A stretch of 64,000 nt of DNA from JBFHRE01 sp041746105. GTDB taxonomy: Bacteria; Actinomycetota; Acidimicrobiia; Spongiisociales; ZC4RG35. The position numbers and the translations under genes were made by a program. Below are positions 34,754 through 42,806 of the stretch, piece after piece. How positions within the stretch are numbered: the first letter of the stretch is position 1; every line of letters starts with the position of its first letter. The stretch lies in the NCBI GenBank assembly GCA_041746105.1, contig JBGTHP010000011.1:5954-69953 (forward strand), read 5' to 3'. Below the pieces are notes generated by a model, which searched no databases, was not told the DNA's origin, and was given only the letters and a program-made list of their open reading frames with translations.

Positions 34754-34956
34754 CTAGTCCTCCGTCTCAACTGTGGTGGCGGAGTGCTCGTGATACGAGA
34801 AAACCGCCGCAGCTACCGAAGGCTGGGACAGTCCCGGCTTCGATCGTTGGGGCGGTTCATCAAACCGCCGCTTTAGCTGCATTTCTTGAGCGCCCGCAAG
34901 CTGTCGATCAAATCGGCGCTGTCCTCAATTTAGTTGAGCACGCTGGTCAAGTAAAG
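34754..34956 (-). promoter_or_regulatory. Promoter and structured 5' leader of the homocysteine methyltransferase gene
   Basis: On the minus strand a promoter is readable: TTTACT (34956-34951), 17-bp spacer, TAAATT (34933-34928). The ~170-nt leader that follows has stem-loops GGCGGTT/AACCGCC, GGGAC/GTCCC-like and CTCGT/ACGAG before the GGAGGA site. A structured leader in front of a methionine-pathway gene could be a riboswitch or attenuator. It does not show SAM-I/IV or cobalamin box sequences that I can recognise. Confidence 0.5.
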
Positions 34957-34983
34957 GCCCGACGGGAGTGCTGAGGGGTGGGG

Positions 34984-35013
34984 AGGATCCGCCCGAAGCG
35001 CACCGGATCCTCG
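34984..35013 (-). terminator. Hairpin terminator downstream of etfA
   Basis: GAGGATCCG at 34984-34992 pairs perfectly with CGGATCCTC at 35005-35013 across a 12-nt loop. It lies 83 nt past the etfA stop codon and before the separate promoter at 34956. It probably ends the flavoprotein-etfB-etfA transcript. The rest of the 35014-35095 gap shows nothing else recognisable. Confidence 0.65.
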
Positions 35014-35095
35014 CACAACAAGCGACAGCCTTGTATGACAAGCGGAGTGACCATCGCTCCCGTACAAAAACCGTGCAGAACCGGCCCGCGACGAA

Positions 35096-36055
35096 TCAAG
35101 CGCGCCGGCGCCTGATCTCGGCCGAGATGGCAGGGATGACCTCGTGGAGGTCCCCGATGACGGCATAGTCGGCCTTGTTCACCATGTTGGCTTCACGGTC
35201 GGTGTTGATCGCAAGGATCCGCTTGGAAGCGGCGGCACCAACCCAGTGCTGGATCGCACCCGAGATGCCACAAGCAATGTAGATCTCCGGCGCGATTTTG
35301 GTCCCGGTCTGGCCCACCTGGTCGCTGTGAGGACGCCACCCGCTGTTGGTGACGACCCGCGAACATCCAACTTTGCCTCCCACCAGTGCTGCGAGTTCCT
35401 CCAGAATCCCGAAACCCTCGGGAGATCCGACGCCACGGCCGCCCCCAACCACCACGGGGGCAGTCGACAGCGTCACGCCCGCCTCCGCCGCCACCCGGTT
35501 CCGGATGCTGCTGCGAGCAAGAGATGGGTCTAGTTCCGGCGAGAACTCGCTCGAGACAAGCGGTACCGGCGCCTCAACCGGTTCGACAGAATGGTGGGCA
35601 AATGTCAGGAGACGAATGGCAGCATCGAGCGAAACCGATTCGAGCAGTGATCCACCCCATCGGATCCTGTCAACGGACCAGTCGGCTCCGACAGCAATGC
35701 AGTTTGCGACGAAAGGCTGGTCCATGCGGGCTGCGGCCTGGGCAATGACCTCGTTTCCAACATCCGTTCCCACCGCCAACACCACGGCCGCCCCCAACAC
35801 CAGCGCCGCTTGTGCCACGGTGTCGCCCCAGGTCTCGGGGCCGTAGTCAGAGAGAAGATCGTGATGGGCGTGGTGAACCGTTTCAGCCCCGAATCGGGCC
35901 GCCTCGCCGGCGGCGCCGTCGGCGGCTGCGCCGATCAGTATCGCCTGCATCGACAGCCCGAGCTGTCCGGCGAGGAGCCGTCCGGCGGTAAGAGCCTCAT
36001 GGGCTGCACCCGGCAGCACGCCTCGGTCGTGTTCGACTACGACGAGCAGCATCAC
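35096..36055 (-). CDS. etfA: Electron transfer flavoprotein alpha subunit
   Basis: A 319-residue EtfA. The C-terminal FAD domain is clear: RPHSDQVGQTGTKIAPEIYIACGISGAIQH and the final INTDREANMVNKADYAVIGD segment match the family. The N-terminal domain pairs with EtfB. ETF accepts electrons from dehydrogenases and passes them to ETF-quinone oxidoreductase. Its ATG overlaps the etfB stop by 4 nt. Together with the upstream dimethylglycine/sarcosine-dehydrogenase-like gene it forms a dedicated electron path (known for mitochondrial DMGDH and SARDH). No ETF-QO gene is in the window. Confidence 0.93.
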   Translation of the reverse strand: MMLLVVVEHDRGVLPGAAHEALTAGRLLAGQLGLSMQAILIGAAADGAAGEAARFGAETVHHAHHDLLSDYGPETWGDTVAQAALVLGAAVVLAVGTDVGNEVIAQAAARMDQPFVANCIAVGADWSVDRIRWGGSLLESVSLDAAIRLLTFAHHSVEPVEAPVPLVSSEFSPELDPSLARSSIRNRVAAEAGVTLSTAPVVVGGGRGVGSPEGFGILEELAALVGGKVGCSRVVTNSGWRPHSDQVGQTGTKIAPEIYIACGISGAIQHWVGAAASKRILAINTDREANMVNKADYAVIGDLHEVIPAISAEIRRRRA

Positions 36056-36816
36056 GCCACCCCGATTTCCTGGAGAAGATCAACGACGGCCGTCGCCGCA
36101 TCGGCGCCCTCGCCGAGGATCACGGTCTCCGACACCTGCTCTGCCGGACGAAACAGTTTCACCAATTGCTGGCCCCCGGCCTCTGCTGTGGTCTCCAACT
36201 GGGCAACAGTTACCTTTTTCGAGTTGAGCCGGCCCTTGAGAGTCGGATAACGCGGAAGGTTGATCCCTTCCCTCACCCCGAACACAGCGGGTAGCGGAAG
36301 GTGATACTCCTCGACGCCGGCGTCGGTCGGGCGCCTGGCCACCGCTCGGCCATCGACGATGTCTATTGCCTTTATGCCGTTGACGATTGGTCGGTCCAGG
36401 GCGTAGGCCACCCTGATTCCTACCTGGTAGCCACCCGAATCGGCCGATTCGTTTCCGAACAGAATCAGGTCGAAGGGACCTTCGGATTCCTCGATGGCCT
36501 TGATCCCGTCTATCAATCCAGCGGCCGTTCTCTGAGGGTCCCAATCCGCGCCATCGGTTGGCACGAGTGCGGCCGCGTCGACTCCGATACTCACGGCATA
36601 CCTGAGCTGTTCCTCGGACTCAATGGCTCCCAGTGTGAGAACCGTGGTCGATCCGCCGGTGTTCTCGACGATTCGAACGGCTTCCTCGACGGCACACTCC
36701 TCATGCGGGCTCATCGCAAACCCGAGATGGGCGGCATCAACCGCAAGGCCGTCGGCGGTGATATTGATCCTGGCCCCAGGGGCGGGCACCCGTTTCACAC
36801 AGACCAGGATTTTCAC
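36052..36816 (-). CDS. etfB: Electron transfer flavoprotein beta subunit
   Basis: A 254-residue EtfB/FixA protein with the N-terminal MKILVCVKRVPAPGARI, the nucleotide-binding region DLILFGNESADSGGYQVG and the conserved recognition segment near residue 195. It forms the AMP-binding half of ETF. It starts 2 nt after the upstream FAD-GcvT flavoprotein stop and overlaps etfA, so all three genes form one operon. Confidence 0.93.
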   Translation of the reverse strand: MKILVCVKRVPAPGARINITADGLAVDAAHLGFAMSPHEECAVEEAVRIVENTGGSTTVLTLGAIESEEQLRYAVSIGVDAAALVPTDGADWDPQRTAAGLIDGIKAIEESEGPFDLILFGNESADSGGYQVGIRVAYALDRPIVNGIKAIDIVDGRAVARRPTDAGVEEYHLPLPAVFGVREGINLPRYPTLKGRLNSKKVTVAQLETTAEAGGQQLVKLFRPAEQVSETVILGEGADAATAVVDLLQEIGVA

Positions 36817-36818
36817 GC

Positions 36819-39347
36819 TCAGACCTTCATTCGCGAGTCGTCAGGGTCGAACAGTGGGGTGCTGCCCACCCGAGCCACGGTGACCGGATACAGCTCGTTC
36901 ATGTACATCACGCGCAACTCCTTTCCCTCCACGGCATGTTCCATCGGGAGGTAGGCCATGAGCAGATAGGCATCGAGAGACGGCGCCGCCCCCGCCGTCG
37001 TAACGCGGGAAACGCGTCCTTTGGCGTCAAGGATGCGCTCTCCTTCGGTGGTCAGAATCGGTTCACTCCCACCGGTCGGGAACCGATCGATACCGGCTTG
37101 GCTCTTGTGAGATTCCATCTTCAAAGTGCACAGAGTGGCCACCGGTTCCGCGGCCCTAGCCTCGAGATACGCAGCCTTGCCGATGAAGTCCGCGCTCTTG
37201 ACCTTGGACCTGGCGAGCCCGGCCTCAACCGGCGAATACTCCGACTCCAACTCGGCCCCCATGAGCCGGTACCCCTTCTCTACCCGACCGGTCGTTCCAT
37301 AGACTCCGATTCCGACAGGACGGATCTCAAAGGCTTGGCCGGCATCGGTGATGGCGTCCCAAACCTGCAGGGCCGAGTCCATGCCGACGTAGATCTCATA
37401 GCCCAGGTCACCAACGTAGGAGATACGGAACAAGGTGCAAGGAATGCCTGCAATGAGAACTTCACCAACGCCACCGTATGGCAATCCGTCATTGGAGACA
37501 TCGCCTTCTTCAAGGGCTGCTTCGAGAACTCGCCTGGCGTCGGGGCCCCACACTCCGATCGTGCTGAGTGAGGCGCTGCGGTTCTCGAATTGGACCGAGC
37601 CATCGGATGGAAGATTGAGCCTGAACCAGTATTCGTCGCGGCCGCCATCAAAAGCGCCTGTGACGATGCGGTATCGGTTCGGGGCAAGCCGGAGGATCGT
37701 CAGATCCGAACGGAAACCACCCCCCTCGGTCAGTACCGGCGTGTAGATCGAGCGGCCTGGGGCAACATCGCAGTTGTTGACGGTCATCTTCTGGATGTAG
37801 TCGAGGACGCCGGGGCCAGACACCTCGTAGATCTGAAAGGCAGTCAAGTCGACCATCCCGACCTTGTCCCTCAGATGGAGATGTTCGGCGTTGATGATTG
37901 GAGACCACCAACGGCGATCCCACTCGTGCGGTCTGTCGGCAACGCCGTAACGCTCAACCAGGTCCGCGTTTGATGTGTACCACTGAGGGCGCTCCCACCC
38001 GCGAGCGTCGTAAAAGACCGCACCCAGTTGTTCCTCGCGTGCGTAGTAGGGAGAACGTTTGAGACCACGTCGCGAACCCCACTGCTCTCGCGGGTGAACG
38101 ATGCCGTAAGTCTTGTTGAAGTGTTCTGCGCAACGGGCCTCTATGTGAGTCTCAGAGCGTTCATGCGGGTAGAGCCTGGCGATGTCCGATCCGTGTGGAT
38201 CGCAGACATGCGGATAACCGTGTGTCATCCACTCGGCAACCATCTGTGCAATTCCGGGGCCCTCCTTGATCCACACAGCGGCCGCCGACCACAGATTCTC
38301 TACCTCGACGGTTTCGCCGAGTACCGGCATGGCGTCCGGCGTCAGAGAGAGCAAGCCATTGATCGCGTATCGAATCTCTGCCGTCTCGAGGATGCCGCCC
38401 ATCAACTCGAGGGCGTCTTCGAGTTGTTCGTCGAAGTCCTCCTGAGTGAACGGCATCTCGGTCGGAGAGAGGGCGGCCTCCTCGTTGGATGGGATCTCGT
38501 CGGGTTTGTGAAAGATCGGCCGATGGGCATAACTGCCCACCTCCATCGAGCCTGCAGACTGCCTTTCATACATGAAAGTGTCCATGTCTCTGACAATCGG
38601 ATAGCCGATCTCGTTGCCGGTTGCCTGGAGGATGTCGATCGGACCAACATCGGCCATCTGGTGGACGGCCGGCACCAACGGGATGGTTGCTCCGGCCATC
38701 TGGGCGATGCGAGGGCTCCATACGCCGCAGGCTATTACCACATAGTCCGTCTCGATCCGGCCCCGAGAAGTCACCACCGCAGTCACTTTTGGGCGACCGA
38801 AATCGGTCGCCTCGGTCTCCACGTCAAGGACCTCGGTGTTGGCAAAAACCTGCAGGGCTCCTGCGTCCTTCGCTTTCTCCCTCATCAAAGTCCCGAATCC
38901 GAGCGAGTCCACAACACTGACACTGGGGGTATAGAAGCCCCCGACAACGATCTCCTCATTGATGAACGGAACGTGCTGTTTGACTTCGGCCGGCGTCAAG
39001 AGACTTGCCTCGATCCCCCAGGCCTTCGCCGAAGTCATACGGCGCCGCAGTTCTTCCATCCGCTCTTCTGTCCTGGCTACCTCGATGCCACCGCAGGAGG
39101 TGTTCATGCCCACTGCCTCGTACTGGCGTTGACTCTCGAGGGTGAGGATCGCCATCTCCTTGTTGTGGTCGGTTGGAAAAATGAAGTTGGAGGCGTGGCC
39201 CGTAGAACCGCCAGGGTTGGGAAGTGGACCCTTGTCGATCAGCACCATGTCCTTCCAGCCCAATTCGGCGAGGTGGCCGGCCATACAGTTGCCAACGATC
39301 CCCGCACCGATGATCACAACCTTGGCGCTGGGCGGAAACTCGCTCAT
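36819..39347 (-). CDS. Second dimethylglycine/sarcosine dehydrogenase-like FAD-GcvT flavoprotein
   Basis: An 842-residue FAD-dependent oxidoreductase. The Rossmann motif VVIIGAGIVGNCM begins near residue 10 and His51 in GGSTGHASN corresponds to the covalent-FAD histidine of DMGDH/SARDH. A GcvT domain with C-terminal barrel fills roughly residues 440-842. It would remove an N-methyl group with transfer to THF and give electrons to the ETF encoded just downstream. Compared with the paralogue at 14405 it has an ETF partner instead of mttB partners, so the two may act on different methylated glycines. RBS GAGGAGAGGAC precedes the ATG. Confidence 0.87.
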   Translation of the reverse strand: MSEFPPSAKVVIIGAGIVGNCMAGHLAELGWKDMVLIDKGPLPNPGGSTGHASNFIFPTDHNKEMAILTLESQRQYEAVGMNTSCGGIEVARTEERMEELRRRMTSAKAWGIEASLLTPAEVKQHVPFINEEIVVGGFYTPSVSVVDSLGFGTLMREKAKDAGALQVFANTEVLDVETEATDFGRPKVTAVVTSRGRIETDYVVIACGVWSPRIAQMAGATIPLVPAVHQMADVGPIDILQATGNEIGYPIVRDMDTFMYERQSAGSMEVGSYAHRPIFHKPDEIPSNEEAALSPTEMPFTQEDFDEQLEDALELMGGILETAEIRYAINGLLSLTPDAMPVLGETVEVENLWSAAAVWIKEGPGIAQMVAEWMTHGYPHVCDPHGSDIARLYPHERSETHIEARCAEHFNKTYGIVHPREQWGSRRGLKRSPYYAREEQLGAVFYDARGWERPQWYTSNADLVERYGVADRPHEWDRRWWSPIINAEHLHLRDKVGMVDLTAFQIYEVSGPGVLDYIQKMTVNNCDVAPGRSIYTPVLTEGGGFRSDLTILRLAPNRYRIVTGAFDGGRDEYWFRLNLPSDGSVQFENRSASLSTIGVWGPDARRVLEAALEEGDVSNDGLPYGGVGEVLIAGIPCTLFRISYVGDLGYEIYVGMDSALQVWDAITDAGQAFEIRPVGIGVYGTTGRVEKGYRLMGAELESEYSPVEAGLARSKVKSADFIGKAAYLEARAAEPVATLCTLKMESHKSQAGIDRFPTGGSEPILTTEGERILDAKGRVSRVTTAGAAPSLDAYLLMAYLPMEHAVEGKELRVMYMNELYPVTVARVGSTPLFDPDDSRMKV

Positions 39348-39394
39348 GTCCTCTCCTCGTTCACAAATTGCCGATAACTTCGTTGTTCTAATAT

Positions 39395-39410
39395 ATCAGA
39401 CGTGTATGAT
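39395..39410. promoter_or_regulatory. Palindromic GntR-type operator
   Basis: The half-sites ATCA-n-AC and GT-n-TGAT are perfect inverted repeats around a 2-bp centre (39395-39410). The site lies in the 72-bp divergent region between the flavoprotein-etf operon and the GntR regulator gene. The GT-n-AC-type symmetry fits FadR/FCD-subfamily operators. Autoregulation and control of the flavoprotein operon are inferred. Confidence 0.6.
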
Positions 39411-39419
39411 TGATGTGCC

Positions 39420-40070
39420 ATGGCGACCCTTTCTCGTGCGACCAACGGAGGCGAGCGCTCCCAAGCCGACCAGGCCTACGAGTCGCTGCGAGATCTTCTG
39501 ATCACTCTTGAGATCGCACCAGGAGCTCCGTTGGCCGAACCCGACCTCATGCAGCGGATCGGGGTCGGGCGCACCCCCCTGCGTGAGGCCGTTCATCGGC
39601 TCGAGACCGAGAGGCTCGTAACCATCTTTCCAAGGCGCGGGACGTTCGCCTCCGCAATCGACATTGCCGACCTCGCCCTCATCACCGACCTCCGCGAAGA
39701 ACTCGAAGGCCACGCCGCGAGCAGGGCGGCGGAGCGGGCAACGGAGCGGGACCGGGTCGATCTGCGGCGGCTGGCAGAGGATCTTCACGCCACAACATTC
39801 AGACGCCAGATCAAGATTGATACGGTCATCCACCGCCGGATCTACGACTGCGCCCGCAACCATTTCTTGACCGAAACGGCTACGCAATATCACAACCTAT
39901 CGACCCGGATCTGGCACTTGTTCCGAGATCGACTTCCAGACATATCGGCCCATGTCGAAGAACACGCCGACCTCCTCGATGCCATTACCGCCGCCGATTC
40001 GGAGCGAGCACGTTCGGTGGCAGCAGCCCACGTGAGGAGCTTCGAAAAAGCCGTCCGCGCCCTTCTCTGA
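39420..40070 (+). CDS. GntR-family (FadR/FCD subfamily) transcriptional regulator
   Basis: A 216-residue regulator. The winged-helix N-terminus includes LRDLLITLEIAPGAPLAEPD and the recognition region IGVGRTPLREAVHRLE, with RRGTFAS as the wing. A C-terminal FCD all-helical ligand domain follows, with metal/ligand-type residues in LREELEGHAA and VIHRRIYDC. FCD regulators sense small organic acids or related metabolites. The gene diverges from the flavoprotein-etfBA operon across a palindromic operator, so it is the obvious candidate regulator of that operon. A methylated glycine could be the effector, but this is inference. Confidence 0.88.
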   Translation: MATLSRATNGGERSQADQAYESLRDLLITLEIAPGAPLAEPDLMQRIGVGRTPLREAVHRLETERLVTIFPRRGTFASAIDIADLALITDLREELEGHAASRAAERATERDRVDLRRLAEDLHATTFRRQIKIDTVIHRRIYDCARNHFLTETATQYHNLSTRIWHLFRDRLPDISAHVEEHADLLDAITAADSERARSVAAAHVRSFEKAVRALL

Positions 40071-40116
40071 AGGCTCCCTTCGAACCCGCCATCTTCAGGT
40101 AGCGTTCCGGCCGATC

Positions 40117-41367
40117 ATGCCGAGCGCCACCCGCCAAATTTTCGCTGCCAGGACACTCTTCATGTCCATGGCGATCCTGATGGTCGGGTTGGGTCTGCTC
40201 GGGTCTTTGATCGGAGTCCGATCATCACTCGCAGGTTTCAGCCCGACCGCGATCGGGCTCATCGGGGCCGGGTATTACATGGGACTCCTGCCAGGTTCGT
40301 TGATCACACCGGCGATCGTGGGCAAAGTCGGCCACATTCGGGTCTTCTCGGGTCTGGCCTCGATTGCTGCTGCCACCGCTGCCTCATTCTCGGCCGTGGT
40401 GTCGATCGGACCATGGGTAGGACTCCGAATCATCCTTGGGTTCTCCATGGGCGGCCTCTACGTGGCGGCCGAAAGTTGGTTGAACGCGGTCTCGACCAAC
40501 GAGATCCGGGGCAGGATGCTCGCCACCTACCTGCTCGTGGTCAACATCGGTCTTGGTTTCTCCCAACTGATCCTGCCGTTGACCAATCCGCTGACGGTGG
40601 CTCCGTTCGCGATCGCGGCGGTGCTTTTTTCACTGTCGGTCGTGCCGTTGACGCTTTCGGTTGCACCGCAGCCCCCGCATGCCTTCGAGAAACAGTCGAT
40701 CCCACTTCGCGAGATTGCATCCTTGGTGCCGATCGGCACCGCCACGGCCGTCCTCAACGGCATCGTCAACGGGATCGTCGTGACCATCGGAGCCGCCTAT
40801 GCCACTTCGGCAGGCATGACCCTTGCCGGAACCGGCGCTTTCATCGGAGCCGCCTTCGCCGGCGGCCTCGTCCTTCAATTCCCCCTCGGGTGGCTGTCGG
40901 ATAGGTTCCCCCGACGCAAGGTCATACTCGGAACCACGATCGTGGCCGGAGGTCTTGCCGCCCTGGGTCTGTTGGTGTCGCCGACATCGGCCGCCATGCC
41001 GGTCGTGATGTTCGCTTACGCGGCCGTGGCGTTTCCGATGTATTCGATGGGGATCAGCCATGTGCAAGACCAGGTGCCGACCCACCTCCTGATCCCGGCG
41101 AGCGCCGCACTGCTGGCCTTTTATGGGGCTGGTTCCATCATCGGGCCGCTGGCGGCGTCCTTCACCATCGAAGCCGTCGGCCCCACCGGATTCTGGTGGT
41201 CGTTGTCGGTCGCCCATCTTCTATTGGCCCCGTACGCAGTTTGGCGCCTGTTCCGGCGAGCGGTCATGCCCCGTCCGCAAAGAGCCTCGATGGCGGTACC
41301 GGCCGACGCAGGCAGCTATTTCGGCATCTTGGTCGATCCCGACGAAGAAACGGTCGGCGTCGAATAG
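40117..41367 (+). CDS. MFS transporter (YcaD-like)
   Basis: A 416-residue polytopic membrane protein with about 12 predicted hydrophobic helices, of the major facilitator superfamily. Segments such as GYYMGLLPGSLI, RIILGFSMGGLYVAAESWLN and LGWLSDRFPRRKVILGTTI (the loop 8-9 motif) match the YcaD/hypothetical metabolite transporter subgroup. No substrate can be assigned. It lies 46 nt downstream of the GntR gene and upstream of the corrinoid operon, so transport of a methylated amine is possible but speculative. Confidence 0.85.
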   Translation: MPSATRQIFAARTLFMSMAILMVGLGLLGSLIGVRSSLAGFSPTAIGLIGAGYYMGLLPGSLITPAIVGKVGHIRVFSGLASIAAATAASFSAVVSIGPWVGLRIILGFSMGGLYVAAESWLNAVSTNEIRGRMLATYLLVVNIGLGFSQLILPLTNPLTVAPFAIAAVLFSLSVVPLTLSVAPQPPHAFEKQSIPLREIASLVPIGTATAVLNGIVNGIVVTIGAAYATSAGMTLAGTGAFIGAAFAGGLVLQFPLGWLSDRFPRRKVILGTTIVAGGLAALGLLVSPTSAAMPVVMFAYAAVAFPMYSMGISHVQDQVPTHLLIPASAALLAFYGAGSIIGPLAASFTIEAVGPTGFWWSLSVAHLLLAPYAVWRLFRRAVMPRPQRASMAVPADAGSYFGILVDPDEETVGVE

Positions 41368-41417
41368 CCCAAGAAACCGGGTCGTCTCGATGGACACGAG
41401 ACAAGCCATTGGCTACG

Positions 41418-41455
41418 ATTGTTCCGTATAGCAAGACAATTCCGTATCGTGGAAC
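41418..41455 (+). promoter_or_regulatory. IclR-type operator(s) before the corrinoid operon
   Basis: The 15-mer TTCCGTATCGTGGAA at 41440-41454 is the reverse complement of TTCCACGATACGGAA, one mismatch from the site TTCCACGATATGGAA upstream of iclR (49708). A second element, ATTGTTCCGTAT at 41418-41429, matches the same iclR site's right flank (ATATGGAACAAT) at 11 of 12 positions. IclR proteins commonly bind TGGAA/TTCCA palindromes. The sites sit 55-92 bp before the first gene, in promoter position. Confidence 0.65.
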
Positions 41456-41509
41456 TCCGGTCTCACCGGTATGAAACCGCCGAGTTCCCGGCCGATCGCA
41501 GGAGCACCG

Positions 41510-42208
41510 ATGAGCGACGACGAACTCGATCTGTCAGCCCTCAACGACGAAGAACTCGTCGAGCAGATGCACGACGACTTGTACGACGGCCTCGCCAGCG
41601 AGATCGCCCAGGGCACTCAGATCCTGCTCGACCGCCAATGGGACCCGCAGAGGGTGCTCAATCACGCACTCGTCGAGGGCATGCGCATCGTTGGCATCGA
41701 CTTTCGTGACGGCATTCTCTTCGTCCCGGAAGTGCTTCTCGCCGCAAACGCCATGAAGGCGGGAATGGCGCTGCTGAGACCTCTACTGGCCGAGACCGGA
41801 GCGCAGACGATCGGAAAGGTCGTAATCGGCACCGTCAAAGGTGACATCCACGACATCGGCAAGAACCTCGTCGGAATGATGCTCGAGGGTGCAGGATTCG
41901 AGGTCATCGACCTCGGGATCAACACCGACGCAGACGAGTTCCTGGCCGCGCTCGAAGAGCACAAACCAGAGATCCTCGGAATGTCGGCCCTCCTAACAAC
42001 CACCATGCCGTACATGAAGGTTGTGATCGATGCGCTGAAGGAACGCCAGTTGCGCGACAAGTACATCGTGCTCGTCGGCGGAGCACCCCTCAACGAGGAG
42101 TTCGGAAAGGCGATCGGAGCCGACGCCTACTGTCGCGACGCCGCGGTCGCAGCCGAGACCGCCGAGGCACTCGTCCTCGCCCGGCGGCTGGCATCAGGTG
42201 AGGACTGA
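41510..42208 (+). CDS. Corrinoid (cobalamin-binding) protein, MttC/MtbC-type
   Basis: A 232-residue protein from ATG 41510 (GGAGCACCG upstream). An N-terminal helical cap (about residues 15-95) precedes a B12-binding Rossmann domain with D-x-H-x-x-G, here GDIHDIGKNLV and His114, the axial cobalt ligand, then GMSALLTTTM and VLVGGAPLN. Corrinoid proteins of this kind shuttle methyl groups between MttB-type and MtrH/MtgA-type methyltransferases. It is the first gene of an eight-gene operon that also contains an mttB paralogue, a methyl-THF methyltransferase and an ASKHA reactivator. The only corrinoid protein in the window. Confidence 0.92.
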   Translation: MSDDELDLSALNDEELVEQMHDDLYDGLASEIAQGTQILLDRQWDPQRVLNHALVEGMRIVGIDFRDGILFVPEVLLAANAMKAGMALLRPLLAETGAQTIGKVVIGTVKGDIHDIGKNLVGMMLEGAGFEVIDLGINTDADEFLAALEEHKPEILGMSALLTTTMPYMKVVIDALKERQLRDKYIVLVGGAPLNEEFGKAIGADAYCRDAAVAAETAEALVLARRLASGED

Positions 42209-42806
42209 GTTGGACGCGGCCGGACCCCGAGTCCTGGTGATCGGCTGCGGAGCGATCGCACGAGAACTGCTCGACGTGGTCCGTCGCAACGGACTCGACC
42301 AGATCGAGATCGAATGCCTGCCCGGCCTGTTGCACAACCGTCCAGAGAAAATTCCTGCTGCGGTGGTAGAGCGAATAGAACGCGCACTCCCGCACTACGA
42401 CCGGATTTTTGTTGGTTACGCCGATTGTGGAACGGGCGGCCTACTCGACGCTGCCCTCGCCCGGTACAAAATCGAGCGGCTCCCCGGTTCACACTGTTAT
42501 GAGTTTTTTGCCGGAACCGACCTCTTCGATCAGCTGCAGGAAGAGGAGCTGGGCACTTTTTATCTGACGGATTATCTGGCCAGACACTTTCAGCGATTGG
42601 TTTGGGAGGGTCTGGGCCTCGAACGCGAACTGATCAGACAAACGATCTTCGCCAACTACCGGCGCGTGGTCTATCTGAGCCAGGTCGACGACCCCGCCTT
42701 ACTCGAAGAAGCGCGATCGGCCGCGCGCCGGCTCGGCCTCTCCTTTGAACACCGCAGCGTGGGTCTGGGTTTGTTGGAACCGTCGATCCTGGGCAGCATC
42801 ACGTGA
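42198..42806 (+). CDS. DUF1638 family protein
   Basis: A 202-residue protein of the DUF1638 family, which is repeatedly found with corrinoid methyltransferase genes but has no established function. It contains a Rossmann-like start (VLVIGCGAIARELL), YADCGTGG and GSHCYEFFAG; the Cys and His residues in these motifs suggest metal or cobalamin handling. It overlaps the corrinoid gene by 11 nt; GTG 42198 is the chosen start, with TTG 42210 as an alternative. A role in cobalamin insertion, methyl transfer or repair is plausible but unproven. Confidence 0.78.
   Translation: MRTELDAAGPRVLVIGCGAIARELLDVVRRNGLDQIEIECLPGLLHNRPEKIPAAVVERIERALPHYDRIFVGYADCGTGGLLDAALARYKIERLPGSHCYEFFAGTDLFDQLQEEELGTFYLTDYLARHFQRLVWEGLGLERELIRQTIFANYRRVVYLSQVDDPALLEEARSAARRLGLSFEHRSVGLGLLEPSILGSIT

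Noticed and set aside
34754..35095. tRNA or cobalamin/SAM riboswitch in the 342-bp gap
   Set aside because: No tRNA arms or T-loop were found and no known riboswitch box could be matched; kept only as an unclassified structured leader.
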